Part shown: positions 1 to 9,054 of the stretch, piece after piece
Position numbering within the stretch: the first letter of the stretch is position 1
Layout: the number at the start of each line of letters is the position of its first letter
NCBI GenBank assembly: GCA_013695355.1
Contig: JACDAQ010000014.1
Span: forward strand, 62,001 to 126,000
DNA from: Candidatus Protochlamydia sp.
Lineage (GTDB): Bacteria; Chlamydiota; Chlamydiia; Chlamydiales; Parachlamydiaceae
Direction: 5' to 3'
DNA length: 64,000 bases
The notes under the pieces: model-generated
Database searches by the model: none
Told to the model about the DNA's origin: nothing
What the model saw: the letters and a program-made list of their open reading frames with translations, nothing else
Made by a program: the position numbers and the translations under genes

Positions 1-600
1 TTAAAGCAAAAATCTAGGGCGAGTATAATTTGGATTCCATTCAGTGAACTTTGTTTCTACTAAGGAAGCTAATTCGGGGTGGGCGCCCATTCTGATGAAT
101 GCAACTGGAATATGCATCTCAGGATCGACAGCTGCATGAATGTCGATTGCTTGTAAAAAATCTTCGAGAATTTCACGGTGGCCATTTTTGCCTGCATTTT
201 TGATTGCATGGAATAAATCTTTGTTAGTGTGCTTATTCAAATTAAGGATGCCATTGACAATGTCTCGTCGACCAACATAAGAGGCGCCTTCTAAAATTTG
301 ACGCCTATTATTCCATCCCAGGTCCGCTTTTAAAACTAACTCAAAAAATAATCCGAGGAGGGCACAGGTTCCTACAGCCATGTAACCAAATGGAGCAGAC
401 ATCAAATGGGCTGCCCGGCCAAATAAATCGCGATAAGGCTTTTCAGCCGATAGGGGGTCGCTCAAAGAGCTCAGAATAATTTTATGATAAGCGATCGCCT
501 GCTTGAAGCAGGGGTCGAACGTTCGCCAAGTAAAGTTTTCAGGATCTAAGTTTAGGGTCTGTAAATCTGACTGTATAGATTGTATACGTTGAATGTTCAT
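1..600 (-). CDS. Small ankyrin-like membrane protein, function unknown
   Basis: A complete 199-residue frame with an ATG start and TAA stop at the very edge of the window. I do not recognise the family. Residues about 68-92 form one hydrophobic stretch that could span a membrane. Residues about 103-152 contain two weak ankyrin-like units (a GA..VGRRDIV segment, then an AG..GHREIL segment about 33 residues later), the spacing expected for ankyrin repeats. Ankyrin proteins are common effectors in amoeba-associated bacteria, but two weak repeats do not prove that role. It stands alone, transcribed away from a long AT-rich gap. A degenerate helical protein is the main alternative. Confidence 0.6.
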   Translation of the reverse strand: MNIQRIQSIQSDLQTLNLDPENFTWRTFDPCFKQAIAYHKIILSSLSDPLSAEKPYRDLFGRAAHLMSAPFGYMAVGTCALLGLFFELVLKADLGWNNRRQILEGASYVGRRDIVNGILNLNKHTNKDLFHAIKNAGKNGHREILEDFLQAIDIHAAVDPEMHIPVAFIRMGAHPELASLVETKFTEWNPNYTRPRFLL

Positions 601-1183
601 AAAATCCTATTCTTAATAATTTTAACATAATTATATTATCAATATATATATAACTCAAGGTGTATTTTTCTATTTCCGCCTATTTTGTCAACAATGCTCG
701 ATTTTAAAATATGCTTATATTTCAAATTTTTATGCTTAAGTTTTTAACTTTGTATACCTGACGTAATTGAATTACTAAATTGCTAATATTGATGTCATTT
801 AAATCCGTTCAGCGCTGAAGCTAAAAAGAGAATTGACTTATTAACATAAATTTTCAATGATCATTTATGGAAAAAAGTTATTCAAATTTTAATTAAAAAC
901 TCATAAAATTTAATTGTAAAATATGAATTTATGTAATAAATAATGTTATTATTATTTCATTTGAAAACCACAATTTAATTTTTAGTTGTAAAAAGAAGAT
1001 ACCATCAGACGACCTGTTTGGAAAGCCTCGATTTAAATTCAAAGACAATCAGCCTGGCGAAACAATTTCCTGTCTGTATTCACAAAGGATAAAAAGATTG
1101 AAAGTCATTTTAATGGCTTTACACGAAGTTTTTTAAGTTCATGAATAAACTCTAAAAAACTTAGGGGAATTACAATGAAAATG
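601..1183. other. AT-rich non-coding gap
   Basis: This 583-base gap between two minus-strand genes is very AT-rich in its first half. I see no tRNA, terminator or long palindrome. The second half is richer in G+C and carries an open stretch described separately at 927-1136. Confidence 0.5.
927..1136 (+). pseudogene. Possible decayed gene remnant
   Basis: A 69-codon stop-free stretch with no ATG, GTG or TTG placed to start its best part. The translation from about 999 on (PSDDLFGKPRFKFKDNQPGE, then a basic C-terminus ending in HEVF) looks protein-like in composition, while the DNA before it is AT-rich noise. I cannot name a family. It may be the 3' end of a deleted gene, or chance. Confidence 0.2.
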
Positions 1184-2068
1184 TCATCGAAGCCAAGTCG
1201 TTAAAATTTCATAGCCCGCTTCTGTGATCAATAACGTATGCTCCCACTGCGCACTGGGGTTGCCATCTTTTGTGCGTGCTGTCCAATGGTCTACCGGATC
1301 AATAACAGCTTCCCTCACACCCGCATTGATCATTGGCTCTATTGTAAAGGTCATGCCAGGCACTAAGATAATCGGATTTTGATTGCGATGATGGGCTACT
1401 TGCGGTCCTTCATGAAATTGAACACCCACCCCATGCCCCACAAATTGATTGACCACAGAACAGCCTTGAGAGACTGCATAGCTTTCAATCACATCCCCAA
1501 TCTGAGAGATCGCTATGCCTGGTTTTAAAATCGCTATTGCCCGTATTAAGCATTCATGTGAGACATCCATGACACGCTGCTTGTCGGAGCTTACTTCTCC
1601 AATAGCAACCATCCGGCTGCAATCTCCATAATAGCCTTCAAAAATGCATGTCACATCGATATTTAAAATGTCCCCATTTTGGAGCGGGGTTTGATCAGGA
1701 ATTCCATGGCAGATTACTTCATTTAATGAAGTGCAGATGCTTTTTGGAAAAGGGGGCTGGCCATAGTTAAGGGGAGCGGGCAAGGCCCCTGATTTTTTAT
1801 GGAGGTCATGGGCGAAGGCATTTAACTCTTCAGTCGTTACCCCTGCTTTGGCTAAGGCGCAGGTTGCATCTAAGATTTGAGAGGCTAAGCGGCAGGATTC
1901 CCTTATCCCCATGATTTGTTTTTCATCTTTTACGATGATATGATAGTCGCGAAAATAGGCCTTCTTCAAATCCATTGAAGGTAAATTGCTTTTGCCTATG
2001 TTGGGAAAATGGCACTGCTTCCATTTTTTTTGACTGCCGCACCAGCAAGGGTCGTTTCGTCCAATCAT
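1184..2068 (-). CDS. map: Methionine aminopeptidase type I with N-terminal SEC-C zinc motif
   Basis: Removes the initiator methionine from nascent cytoplasmic proteins. The first 20 residues are a SEC-C zinc motif (GRNDPCWCGSQKKWKQCH), also found at the C-terminus of SecA and at the N-terminus of chlamydial MetAPs. The catalytic domain follows from about residue 45. The metal ligands can all be placed by pattern: Asp138, Asp149, His212, Glu244 and Glu276, with substrate-contact His121 and His219. At 294 residues it has the length expected for the SEC-C form. The start is fixed by the SEC-C motif beginning at residue 2. It is single, with gaps on both sides. Identification is secure. Confidence 0.96.
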   Translation of the reverse strand: MIGRNDPCWCGSQKKWKQCHFPNIGKSNLPSMDLKKAYFRDYHIIVKDEKQIMGIRESCRLASQILDATCALAKAGVTTEELNAFAHDLHKKSGALPAPLNYGQPPFPKSICTSLNEVICHGIPDQTPLQNGDILNIDVTCIFEGYYGDCSRMVAIGEVSSDKQRVMDVSHECLIRAIAILKPGIAISQIGDVIESYAVSQGCSVVNQFVGHGVGVQFHEGPQVAHHRNQNPIILVPGMTFTIEPMINAGVREAVIDPVDHWTARTKDGNPSAQWEHTLLITEAGYEILTTWLR

Positions 2069-2500
2069 TTCATCATCCCATTTTGATTTAAGAGCGATAA
2101 TTTACATCAAGCAAAGATTGGGTGCAACTTGGATTAAAAGGCTTTTATTTATATTTTAATCCTAAGATACGACTACCTTAAATATATTAGGGGTACAATT
2201 GAACGAGCGAGTTAATACGCGGAGGAAAGAAGGTACGGAGCAAGGGGAGAGGGAACTGAGTATAGCTTTTACAAAACTAAACTAATTCTTTACTAGGTGT
2301 TATAAGATAGTTTTATGTAGAAGGCAAGTCTGCATCCAACAATTAAAGTTTATGGGGGGAATCATCCGTCTAAATCAACTAGAGATGCAATTTTGTTTTT
2401 GTCACTACTGGAAGAAAGAAGCAAATGTCTGTTAAGGTATTCGCATTTAAATACATTATTCAGTATGATCAAACGCTTTACATCATCAATTCTTAGTTTT
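2069..2500. other. Intergenic region between map and trmB
   Basis: Divergent gap, so it should carry promoters for map on the minus strand and for the trmB run on the plus strand. A purine-rich segment lies at about 2220-2260. The trmB frame stays open back to a TTG at 2393, but that extension is not supported by the family. No convincing -35/-10 pair or RNA was identified. Confidence 0.4.
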
Positions 2501-3178
2501 ATGAAGCCTAAAAATTTAAAAGCTCCTTTTCAATTTAACCAACGGCAAATCTTGATCAAAGATCGTATCTTGTTTATGCCAGACGTTTGCGATATCGATC
2601 GTCCCTTTACGTTTCCTGGATGGAGGAGCGAAGAAATTTTTTCATCAGATTTACCTATATGCATAGAATACTGCAGTGGCAATGGGGCCTGGATTGCAGA
2701 GCGGGCTAAGAGTGAAGTCAGCGTCAACTGGGTTGCAGTGGAACGTAAATTTGACCGGACCCGCAAAATTTGGTCAAAAGTAAAGAACTTTCAATTAGAG
2801 AACTTATTTATGATCTGCGGCGAAGGACATTCTGTCACATCTGAATATTTCCCAAGCGCTTGCATTGAGGGTGCTTTTATTAACTTCCCCGATCCCTGGC
2901 CAAAAAGAAAGCATGCCCGGCATCGTTTGATCCAACCTCGCTTCGTTCAAGAGCTTCATCGCATCCTCAAAACAGGCAAATTATTGACCATCGTGACTGA
3001 TGACGCTGTTTATTCTTCCAGTCTAATCAAAGTGATGCAAGGAATCGCTGGATTTGACTCTATTTTTGAAACGCCCTATTATGTCACTCATTATCCAGGC
3101 TATGGCTCTTCTTTTTTTGAAGAGCTTTGGCGTGAAAAAGGAAAAGAGATCCGTTATCATGTTTTTAGAAAACAATAA
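2501..3178 (+). CDS. trmB: tRNA (guanine-N7-)-methyltransferase
   Basis: Methylates N7 of G46 in the variable loop of tRNAs using S-adenosylmethionine. Seen in sequence: the SAM-binding glycine loop CSGNGAW near residue 60, and the TrmB signature [15 protein letters not shown] near residues 128-142, followed by the conserved C-terminal FE half. The frame is open from a TTG at 2393 and has an ATG at 2465. I chose the ATG at 2501 ([10 protein letters not shown]) because it gives 225 residues, the usual family length, and other chlamydial TrmB proteins, as I recall, begin with a similar MKP segment. No strong Shine-Dalgarno favours any of the three. It overlaps the next gene by 20 bases, suggesting an operon. 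Confidence 0.93.
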   Translation: MKPKNLKAPFQFNQRQILIKDRILFMPDVCDIDRPFTFPGWRSEEIFSSDLPICIEYCSGNGAWIAERAKSEVSVNWVAVERKFDRTRKIWSKVKNFQLENLFMICGEGHSVTSEYFPSACIEGAFINFPDPWPKRKHARHRLIQPRFVQELHRILKTGKLLTIVTDDAVYSSSLIKVMQGIAGFDSIFETPYYVTHYPGYGSSFFEELWREKGKEIRYHVFRKQ

Positions 3179-4319
3179 AATGGAAAGTCCAATTGAAGCA
3201 ATGGATGGCATACAATGGGACGACCCGGGCTATACCTATTGCGGTAAACCTTTTGTCCCTTACGTCTGGGGAGGCGAGCTTGCGGAAATCGCCAGCGGCA
3301 ACTTTAATGCATTAACAATCTCCCTTGATGGCAAAATCCATTCAGACCTCTCCTGGCAATTGGCCAGACAGACAGCCCTTAATGCGGTTCAACAAGGACT
3401 TTTCATTTTGTGGCATTTGGACTTAGGATTATTTGATGGCTTACCTTTGCCTCTGGTCAATCAAACGCAATTTCTTTCTCTTGGATTGGCGCTTACACAT
3501 TTTAAAGAGACCCTATGGATTGAGTTTAAATCTAAAACCATTGGTATTTGTCTCTATAAAGGGTGCGCTGATTTTAGCCAAACTTTCACGTGGGACGCCC
3601 AGCAACTTGCTAATTTCAAAGAATGGCTGGAGCAGCTATTTAATGACGTTAAAGAGTTTAAAGAGGAGGTTGGTGCCTCTAGTATGGAACTTTCCGCTTT
3701 AAAAAAAACGGAAAAGGGAATGCAGCTGATCCGCCTTTTTTGCAGGGATGCGAGTATGGAATACTTGGGCTTGTTGGCCGCTCAACTTTCTGATGAGTTG
3801 CCTGTTTATTTATTTCTCGATGCTTCTTCGCTGGCCTTAGATCCGCTCAAGCAATTGCAGCTGCTTCATCCTGAAAGTGTGAGCCCGCTTAACCTTGCCA
3901 TCAAGGGATGCAACCTTCCTATCCAGGGATGGGGCTGGGAAAACTTTGCAACACCCATTGGCTATTGCGGCCAAAATTTACTTCAGCTCCCTGCCAAGCT
4001 TGATGTGAAGATAGGAGTGTGTATTCCTTCTCTTGCCTACTGCAAGCCCTCGCATTGGGAGGGAATCGGGCAGGCACTTGAAGAATTTGGAAAAAGGGGA
4101 ATTGAATATAAATTGATGGCTGAAGAAAATTTGATTACCAATTGGGATGGGCTTGATTTCCTTATCTATACTCCCTCCGTTCTTTCATTTCAGGGAAAGA
4201 GAAAGCTTCAAGGATTTTGCGCGGCCGGGGGCACAGTCGTTTCAACAGGCGACCTGCTGGGCCTGCCCTATGAAATGACGATGCAGCAGTTTTTAACTGA
4301 ATCTCCCCCACTCTCTTGA
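3159..4319 (+). CDS. Conserved-looking protein of unknown function upstream of pgi
   Basis: A 386-residue soluble protein starting at an ATG 20 bases before the trmB stop; the open frame reaches back to 3054, but that would overlap trmB by 125 bases. I do not recognise a domain. The first half has sheet-helix alternation ([20 protein letters not shown]) that could be a barrel-like fold. The C-terminal segment ([11 protein letters not shown], then [12 protein letters not shown]) resembles the end of class I amidotransferase-like domains of some glycoside hydrolases, without the catalytic Cys. Its position between trmB and pgi in a tight run suggests co-transcription. No signal peptide or membrane segment is visible. 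Confidence 0.75.
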   Translation: MFLENNKMESPIEAMDGIQWDDPGYTYCGKPFVPYVWGGELAEIASGNFNALTISLDGKIHSDLSWQLARQTALNAVQQGLFILWHLDLGLFDGLPLPLVNQTQFLSLGLALTHFKETLWIEFKSKTIGICLYKGCADFSQTFTWDAQQLANFKEWLEQLFNDVKEFKEEVGASSMELSALKKTEKGMQLIRLFCRDASMEYLGLLAAQLSDELPVYLFLDASSLALDPLKQLQLLHPESVSPLNLAIKGCNLPIQGWGWENFATPIGYCGQNLLQLPAKLDVKIGVCIPSLAYCKPSHWEGIGQALEEFGKRGIEYKLMAEENLITNWDGLDFLIYTPSVLSFQGKRKLQGFCAAGGTVVSTGDLLGLPYEMTMQQFLTESPPLS

Positions 4320-4371
4320 TTGCAGAAAATTCCCCAAATCTTCATTGTTGATCTTTTACAAAGGTTTTATC

Positions 4372-5955
4372 ATGGTTCCATTTTCTAAGTATCCGGCAAT
4401 CCAAAAATTAAAGATGCTAGCCCAAAATCCTTTCGATTTAACCAAAAATCTTACACCTGACCGTTTGAAGGATTATTGCGCAAAGGCATGCGGTTATAAA
4501 TTTTTATACGGAACAGAAAGGGTCACTTCAGAAGTACTCGAAGCATTGACCGAGTTGGCTGATGAAGCACGGGCTGTAGAAAAAATGCAGGGGATGCAGC
4601 AGGGAGACATAGTCAATGAGATTGCTGGCTATCCAAGCGAAAAAAGAGCCGCCTTGCACACTGCGACCCGAGATTTTTTTAACCATCCTCAAACAGAGCC
4701 TGCTGCACAGGAAGCAGCCCATCTGGCACGCAAAGAAAATGAAAAGTTGCAGGCATTTATCTCTAAAATTGATACTGAAGGACTTTATACCGATCTCGTG
4801 ACTGTGGGTATCGGAGGATCGGATCTAGGTCCTCGTGCGCATTACTTTGCACTCAAGCATTTGCTCAAACCTGGCAGAAAAATTCATTATATTTCAAATG
4901 TGGATCCCGATGATGCTGCCGATGTCTTGCGAGGGATCGAAGATCTTAATAAGACCCTGGTTATCGTCGTCTCTAAATCAGGAACGACCTTAGAAACAGC
5001 CACCAACGAAGCTTTGGTTAGAGAAAAATTTTTGAAGGCTGGTCTTGAGCCAAAAAACCATTTTCTTGCGATCACGATGCCTGGCACTCCCATGGACAAT
5101 AGGCAAAAATACCTGGAAATTTTTTATATGTGGGACTGGATAGGGGGGCGCTATTCAACGACTTCAATGTGCGGAGCGGTCATGCTGGCGTTTGCGTTTG
5201 GTTTCGCGGTTTATTGGGATTTTTTAAAGGGTGCACATGCAATGGATCAAAATGCATTAATTTCAGATGTTAAAGCAAATCTTCCGCTGCTTGCGGCTTT
5301 GCTTGGAATATGGAACCGTGATTTTTTGAAATATCCGACAGTAGCTCTCATTCCCTATTCGCAAGCTTTAATCCGCTATCCTGCCCATATTCAGCAACTT
5401 GACATGGAATCAAACGGGAAACGGATTGACCGGCAGGCAGCCTCGGTAGATTTTCTAACCGGGCCGATCATTTGGGGCGAAGTGGGAACAAATGCCCAGC
5501 ACTCATTTTTTCAATTGATTCATCAAGGCACTGACACTATTCCTGTCACATTGATTGCTTTTAAAACAAGTTTGTATGGCGAAGATTTAACGGTTGAAGG
5601 GACGACTTCACAAGAAAAATTACTAGCTAATTTATTTGCTCAAAGTTTAGCTTTGGCAACCGGACAGGCATCTGAGAACCCAAACGAATTTTTTCCGGGC
5701 AACCGTCCGACTAATGTATTGCTAGCTGATCAGTTGAACCCTTTTACGCTCGGGGCTTTATTATCTTTTTTTGAGCATAAAGTAGCTTTTCAAGGATTCA
5801 TTTGGGGAATCAATTCTTTTGACCAGCCTGGCGTGCAACTGGGTAAATTATTGGCAAATAAAATTATCCGTCAATTTGCTGAACCCAATCAAAACAGTCA
5901 TACCTCTTTTCCGTTAGGCGAAGCTTATTTAAATCATTTAAAAAATATTAACTGA
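4372..5955 (+). CDS. pgi: Glucose-6-phosphate isomerase
   Basis: Interconverts glucose 6-phosphate and fructose 6-phosphate in glycolysis and gluconeogenesis. Seen: the sugar-phosphate loop VSKSGTTLET around residues 201-210, the PGI signature DWIGGRYSTTS, the catalytic-Glu segment WGEVGTNAQHSF around residues 367-378, and the C-terminal signature FDQPGVQLGKLLANKI. The start at ATG 4372 is preceded by an AAAGG motif and gives 527 residues. An upstream in-frame TTG at 4345 has no such support. The gap of 52 bases after the preceding gene and of 25 to the next fit a common transcript. Identification is secure. Confidence 0.97.
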   Translation: MVPFSKYPAIQKLKMLAQNPFDLTKNLTPDRLKDYCAKACGYKFLYGTERVTSEVLEALTELADEARAVEKMQGMQQGDIVNEIAGYPSEKRAALHTATRDFFNHPQTEPAAQEAAHLARKENEKLQAFISKIDTEGLYTDLVTVGIGGSDLGPRAHYFALKHLLKPGRKIHYISNVDPDDAADVLRGIEDLNKTLVIVVSKSGTTLETATNEALVREKFLKAGLEPKNHFLAITMPGTPMDNRQKYLEIFYMWDWIGGRYSTTSMCGAVMLAFAFGFAVYWDFLKGAHAMDQNALISDVKANLPLLAALLGIWNRDFLKYPTVALIPYSQALIRYPAHIQQLDMESNGKRIDRQAASVDFLTGPIIWGEVGTNAQHSFFQLIHQGTDTIPVTLIAFKTSLYGEDLTVEGTTSQEKLLANLFAQSLALATGQASENPNEFFPGNRPTNVLLADQLNPFTLGALLSFFEHKVAFQGFIWGINSFDQPGVQLGKLLANKIIRQFAEPNQNSHTSFPLGEAYLNHLKNIN

Positions 5956-5980
5956 CAAAGTTTTAATAAAAAAGGTCTTG

Positions 5981-6484
5981 ATGCTATTTCAAATTGATAT
6001 TCCTAAAAGAAACGGTCTTTGTGCAGGAAAAGGGGAAAAGCTTGTACCTGGAATGGAATATTTTTCTCTCTTATTATCAAGTGAATCTTATGAGATAATA
6101 CGGGAAGATTATTGCATGGAATGTTGGCAGGAAAGAACACTTCCTGCAGGATTCAATTCACGAGGGCATTGGAAATCAAAGGTGGAGGCAAAAAAAATCG
6201 TTGCCTCTTCTGCCCGTTCCGATCAAGCGCTGCACCTGCTTAGAGAATTCGTTCTAAACCAGCAACAGTATGAAGAAGAAATATTTGTTTTAGCTCTTTT
6301 TCTTTCCCACGCAAAAAAATTGATTTTAAGGAAGGAATTCAAAGAAGGAGAAACCCCATTTGCTTTATATGAAATGCCCCAGAGTGAAGAATTTTTTACG
6401 ATAAAAGTCCTTTCTTTAACCCGCTTTGAAACTGAGCGGATCCAAAAAACCTTGGCAGAAAAATTTCTGGCTTCAAAAAATTGA
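5981..6484 (+). CDS. Small protein with putative Cys zinc site, unknown function
   Basis: Encodes 167 residues from ATG 5981, with AAAAGG six bases upstream; a TTG directly before it is not needed. The N-terminal 50 residues carry a GLC motif followed by a C-x-x-C (DYCMECWQE), a pattern suggesting a small zinc-bound treble-clef-like fold. The rest is helical and charged with no membrane segment. I do not recognise a named family, although I have the impression that similar N-terminal Cys motifs occur in short proteins of Chlamydiae and Planctomycetes. Its stop codon overlaps the xerD start by one base (TGATG), so the two are almost certainly translationally coupled. Confidence 0.75.
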   Translation: MLFQIDIPKRNGLCAGKGEKLVPGMEYFSLLLSSESYEIIREDYCMECWQERTLPAGFNSRGHWKSKVEAKKIVASSARSDQALHLLREFVLNQQQYEEEIFVLALFLSHAKKLILRKEFKEGETPFALYEMPQSEEFFTIKVLSLTRFETERIQKTLAEKFLASKN

Positions 6485-7356
6485 TGGAAAATGATCTGCA
6501 CGATTTTTTTGTTTACCTAGCATCTGAAAAAGGGCTCTCTTCAAATACATTAGAAGCCTACCATAGAGACCTATCTGATTATCTAAAGTTTTTAAAAGCT
6601 ATACAAATCAAGCAATGGAAGGATATTGAAATTCAGCATCTCATTAATTTTATTTCGCTAAAAAAGGAGAAACAGTATGCCTCTTCTACAATTTACCGAA
6701 CTTTTATAGCCATCAAAGTTTTTTTTAAGTTTCTAAAAAGGGAAGGGATCATTGTCAAAAACCTTATGGCATTAGTTGAAAATCCAAAAGTTTGGCAGCT
6801 GATCCCTCATGTCATGAGTGAAGAAGAAATCGAACGGTTGCTAGCCCAGCCAGATGTTAACACAATGAAAGGTGCAAGAGAAAAGGCCATTTTAGAGGTG
6901 TTGTACGGGACGGGCATCCGTGTTTCTGAACTCTGCAATTTAAAGTTGCAAGATGTGGATGATCATACCATTCGTATCACGGGCAAGGGGAGTAAAGAAC
7001 GGATGGTTCCGATCGGGAGTAAGGCCATTGCGGCAATTGATTATTACTTGAATTACCGGGAAGTTGTTGCAGAAAGACAAGATCTTTTATTTTTGACCTG
7101 TAAGCTAAAAGCCTTGGACCGTACCAGTGTTTGGAAAATGGTAAAATTTTATGCCAAACAAGCTGCTTTAAGCAAATCCATATCTCCCCACACCTTTCGT
7201 CATTCCTATGCCACCCATTTACTAGACCGCGGGGCAGATTTGCGGGTTATCCAAGATTTGCTAGGACATGCCAGCATTAACAGCACAGATCGTTACACCC
7301 ATTTAACCCAGGCGAGATTGAAAGAAGCTTTTCACGCCTTTCATCCCAGAAAATAA
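6484..7356 (+). CDS. xerD: Tyrosine recombinase XerC/XerD, XerD-like
   Basis: Site-specific recombinase that resolves chromosome dimers at dif together with its partner. The SAM-like N-terminal core-binding domain covers residues about 5-85 and the catalytic domain about 105-285. All active-site residues are visible: Arg146 (GTGIRVSEL), Lys168 (GKGSKER), His236 and Arg239 (HTFRHSYATHLL), His262 (LLGHASI) and Tyr271. The HLLDRGADLRVIQDLLGH segment is closer to E. coli XerD than XerC. At 290 residues the length is normal. The start is the ATG at 6484 inside the preceding stop. It closes the trmB-pgi run. It could instead be the XerC partner, since the other Xer gene is not in the window. Confidence 0.9.
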   Translation: MENDLHDFFVYLASEKGLSSNTLEAYHRDLSDYLKFLKAIQIKQWKDIEIQHLINFISLKKEKQYASSTIYRTFIAIKVFFKFLKREGIIVKNLMALVENPKVWQLIPHVMSEEEIERLLAQPDVNTMKGAREKAILEVLYGTGIRVSELCNLKLQDVDDHTIRITGKGSKERMVPIGSKAIAAIDYYLNYREVVAERQDLLFLTCKLKALDRTSVWKMVKFYAKQAALSKSISPHTFRHSYATHLLDRGADLRVIQDLLGHASINSTDRYTHLTQARLKEAFHAFHPRK

Positions 7357-8045
7357 GTGTTGGATTTTGTAATTAAGGCGATTTGTGAGGCTTATGAATG
7401 AATAGCGGTACAAAAGAAAGAAAATCAATAGAGCACAATACTACGATAAGAACAAAAAATTTAAATTAAAATCAATCTACAAATTCTTCATTTTCATGTG
7501 TGTCAAATTTTCGTCATTGCTTTGCAGTCTTTTCCAATGAACATTGTAACCTTTAAGGGCTGGTCTAGTTCTTTCATTAACTCAAAATAGCAATTGAACC
7601 ACTTGCGTCAAAATAAGTTAATTTTTATCTTCATTATCTGTCGTTTTAGCGTTGATTTTTTTTTGAAATTTTTTCCCATAAACATCTCACCTTGAATGAA
7701 GGAGCCGTCTTACCAAAATTTAGCAAATAGTAGAAACGACAATTACACCCTGCATGCGAATCAAAGGGATATTAAGATATGTCACATCTAATTGACTATA
7801 AATGAATGGGAGAGCCTCACAATTAGAGCATTCATGGTCTGCTAATTTATGTGCCATTCTTTTTCTAAAAAAACTCCCAAATGCGTTAAATTAATAGTTG
7901 CCAAAAAAAAGAATACTGAATCCCTCCCTTATCCTTCTCACCCCGTCGCTTGCTGCCTATTCTTGGAAATTTAATCTGAAGAGCGCAGGATCGCTGACGG
8001 CAAGAGAGGCAATATTTAGTTTTCCTGATAGGATTCCGTTAAATT
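7357..8045. other. Long non-coding gap with degenerate remnants
   Basis: A 689-base gap after xerD. It contains a possible 45-residue minus-strand remnant (7720-7857) and, at about 7980-8045, a partial copy of the GCAGGATCGCT palindrome family found at 41.1 and 46.5 kb. Composition is mixed and the frames are broken. It looks like decayed accessory sequence. Confidence 0.4.
7720..7857 (-). pseudogene. Possible 45-residue remnant with CxxC
   Basis: An ATG-to-TAA frame of 45 codons with a protein-like composition: an N-terminal HECSNC followed by a hydrophobic second half (NIPLIRMQGVIVVSTIC). There is no clear ribosome-binding site. Its position in a long non-coding gap suggests a fragment of a lost gene, not a working short protein. 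I cannot assign a family. Confidence 0.2.
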
Positions 8046-8492
8046 TTAAACAACAGCTGGCAGAATATCGTCCGGCTGAGGTTGACGCTGAAGACTATCC
8101 TCATAAAGAAATGCACCCCATTGGGCAGAATAGTATAAAGTAGCGATCACAATTGATATTGGATTGGTAAGCAGAATCAGTGGTGTTCCAACTGCGACTA
8201 ATAGAAACTTCTGATAGTCTGGACGGTTGGCATTATAGATGACGTTAACCCTATCGACAATTTTTTGAACATGATCGCTAAAAACAAAACCAAGCGTAAA
8301 GCCTAAAGCAAATAAGTTATAATGCAAGTAAAGAAGAGGGGCAGTTATAGCAACTTGAAGTACAAATTGGAGTATAGCGTCTAATGCAATTCTATTTGTT
8401 AAATCGGTAAGAGTTGTAATAATTGTTGCACTTACTTCTTCTACCGGTTCTATTATTACTTTATTTGTATAATATTGAACTGATTCAATCAT
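8046..8492 (-). CDS. Putative inclusion membrane (Inc-like) protein
   Basis: Encodes 148 residues from the ATG at 8492; a TTG at 8531 would add 13 residues but lacks support. The protein has two closely spaced pairs of hydrophobic segments: residues about 43-72 and about 92-128, each with a short turn. Inc proteins of Chlamydiae are defined by such bilobed hydrophobic hairpins and are inserted by type III secretion into the inclusion membrane. There is no cleavable signal peptide, which fits. No homologue is recognised by eye, so the call rests on hydropathy alone. A small inner-membrane protein is the alternative. The coding region overlaps a spurious + strand frame. Confidence 0.6.
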   Translation of the reverse strand: MIESVQYYTNKVIIEPVEEVSATIITTLTDLTNRIALDAILQFVLQVAITAPLLYLHYNLFALGFTLGFVFSDHVQKIVDRVNVIYNANRPDYQKFLLVAVGTPLILLTNPISIVIATLYYSAQWGAFLYEDSLQRQPQPDDILPAVV

Positions 8493-8596
8493 GTTTACAC
8501 CATTATTAAGGTTGATTTCTGACCGTCGCAAAAACTAGTGAATCATTGAAATAAATGATCCAAACAAATTTAATTGTGCGATTAGGACTCCTGTAT

Positions 8597-8657
8597 TTCC
8601 TTCTCTGTGATCATATGAACTCTGCATGAAGCCTAATTCAAAGATCACAGAGGAGTG
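8597..8657. repeat. Inverted repeat, TCTCTGTGATC family (copy 1)
   Basis: Left arm CTTCTCTGTGATCA and right arm TGATCTTTG-type complement GATCACAGAGGAG face each other across about 30 bases. The same arm sequence occurs in the longer palindrome at 58126-58203, so this is a dispersed element, not a one-off terminator. Confidence 0.55.
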
Positions 8658-8708
8658 TGCAATCAATTGTAATCTATAGTGGTAATTAGAATAATCTTAC
8701 TACCATTA

Positions 8709-9035
8709 TTATTTTTCTTCATCATCAAATTCTTCTTCTTCTTCCTCTTCATCCTCATCTAATTCATCGAGTTCAGATAAAAAAATCTCATCCATCAGGC
8801 TATTGAGCAAGGTCATATGAGCAGCCAGATCAACTTTTGTTTTAGTATCAAGATTGGAGGGGTCTTTGATGTTAGAAACTTTAGATTTAATAATATCAAT
8901 GACTTCATTGACAAAAGCGCTTAAGGGCTCAAGAGAAGGATCTGACTCTAAGGCAGTTTGGATATCTCCCTTTGCGAGATTTAAATCTTCTTCTATTTCT
9001 GAAAAATCAGGTAACTGGATAAAGTCATTTTCCAT
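8709..9035 (-). CDS. Small protein with highly acidic C-terminal tail
   Basis: The frame is open from 9176, but that would overlap the next lipoprotein gene. The ATG at 9035 (MENDFIQLPDFSEIEEDL) gives 108 residues and has an AAGGA motif upstream. The body is helical with no membrane segment. The last 20 residues are almost entirely Asp and Glu, ending in a DELDEDEEEEEEEFDDEEK tail. Acidic tails occur in small chaperone-like or nucleic-acid-mimicking proteins, but I recognise no family. It lies 20 bases downstream of the glycine-zipper lipoprotein on the same strand, so the two may be co-transcribed. Confidence 0.65.
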   Translation of the reverse strand: MENDFIQLPDFSEIEEDLNLAKGDIQTALESDPSLEPLSAFVNEVIDIIKSKVSNIKDPSNLDTKTKVDLAAHMTLLNSLMDEIFLSELDELDEDEEEEEEEFDDEEK

Positions 9036-9054
9036 AGCTTTAATTTCCTTGGAT

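Noticed and set aside
2393-2500. Extension of trmB to the TTG at 2393 or ATG at 2465
   Set aside because: Adds 12-36 residues not seen in the family and has no better ribosome-binding site.
7898-8143. Plus-strand frame of 81 codons (starts TTG)
   Set aside because: Overlaps the Inc-like gene on the other strand by about 100 bases, lacks a ribosome-binding site, and its first half lies in a decayed repeat.
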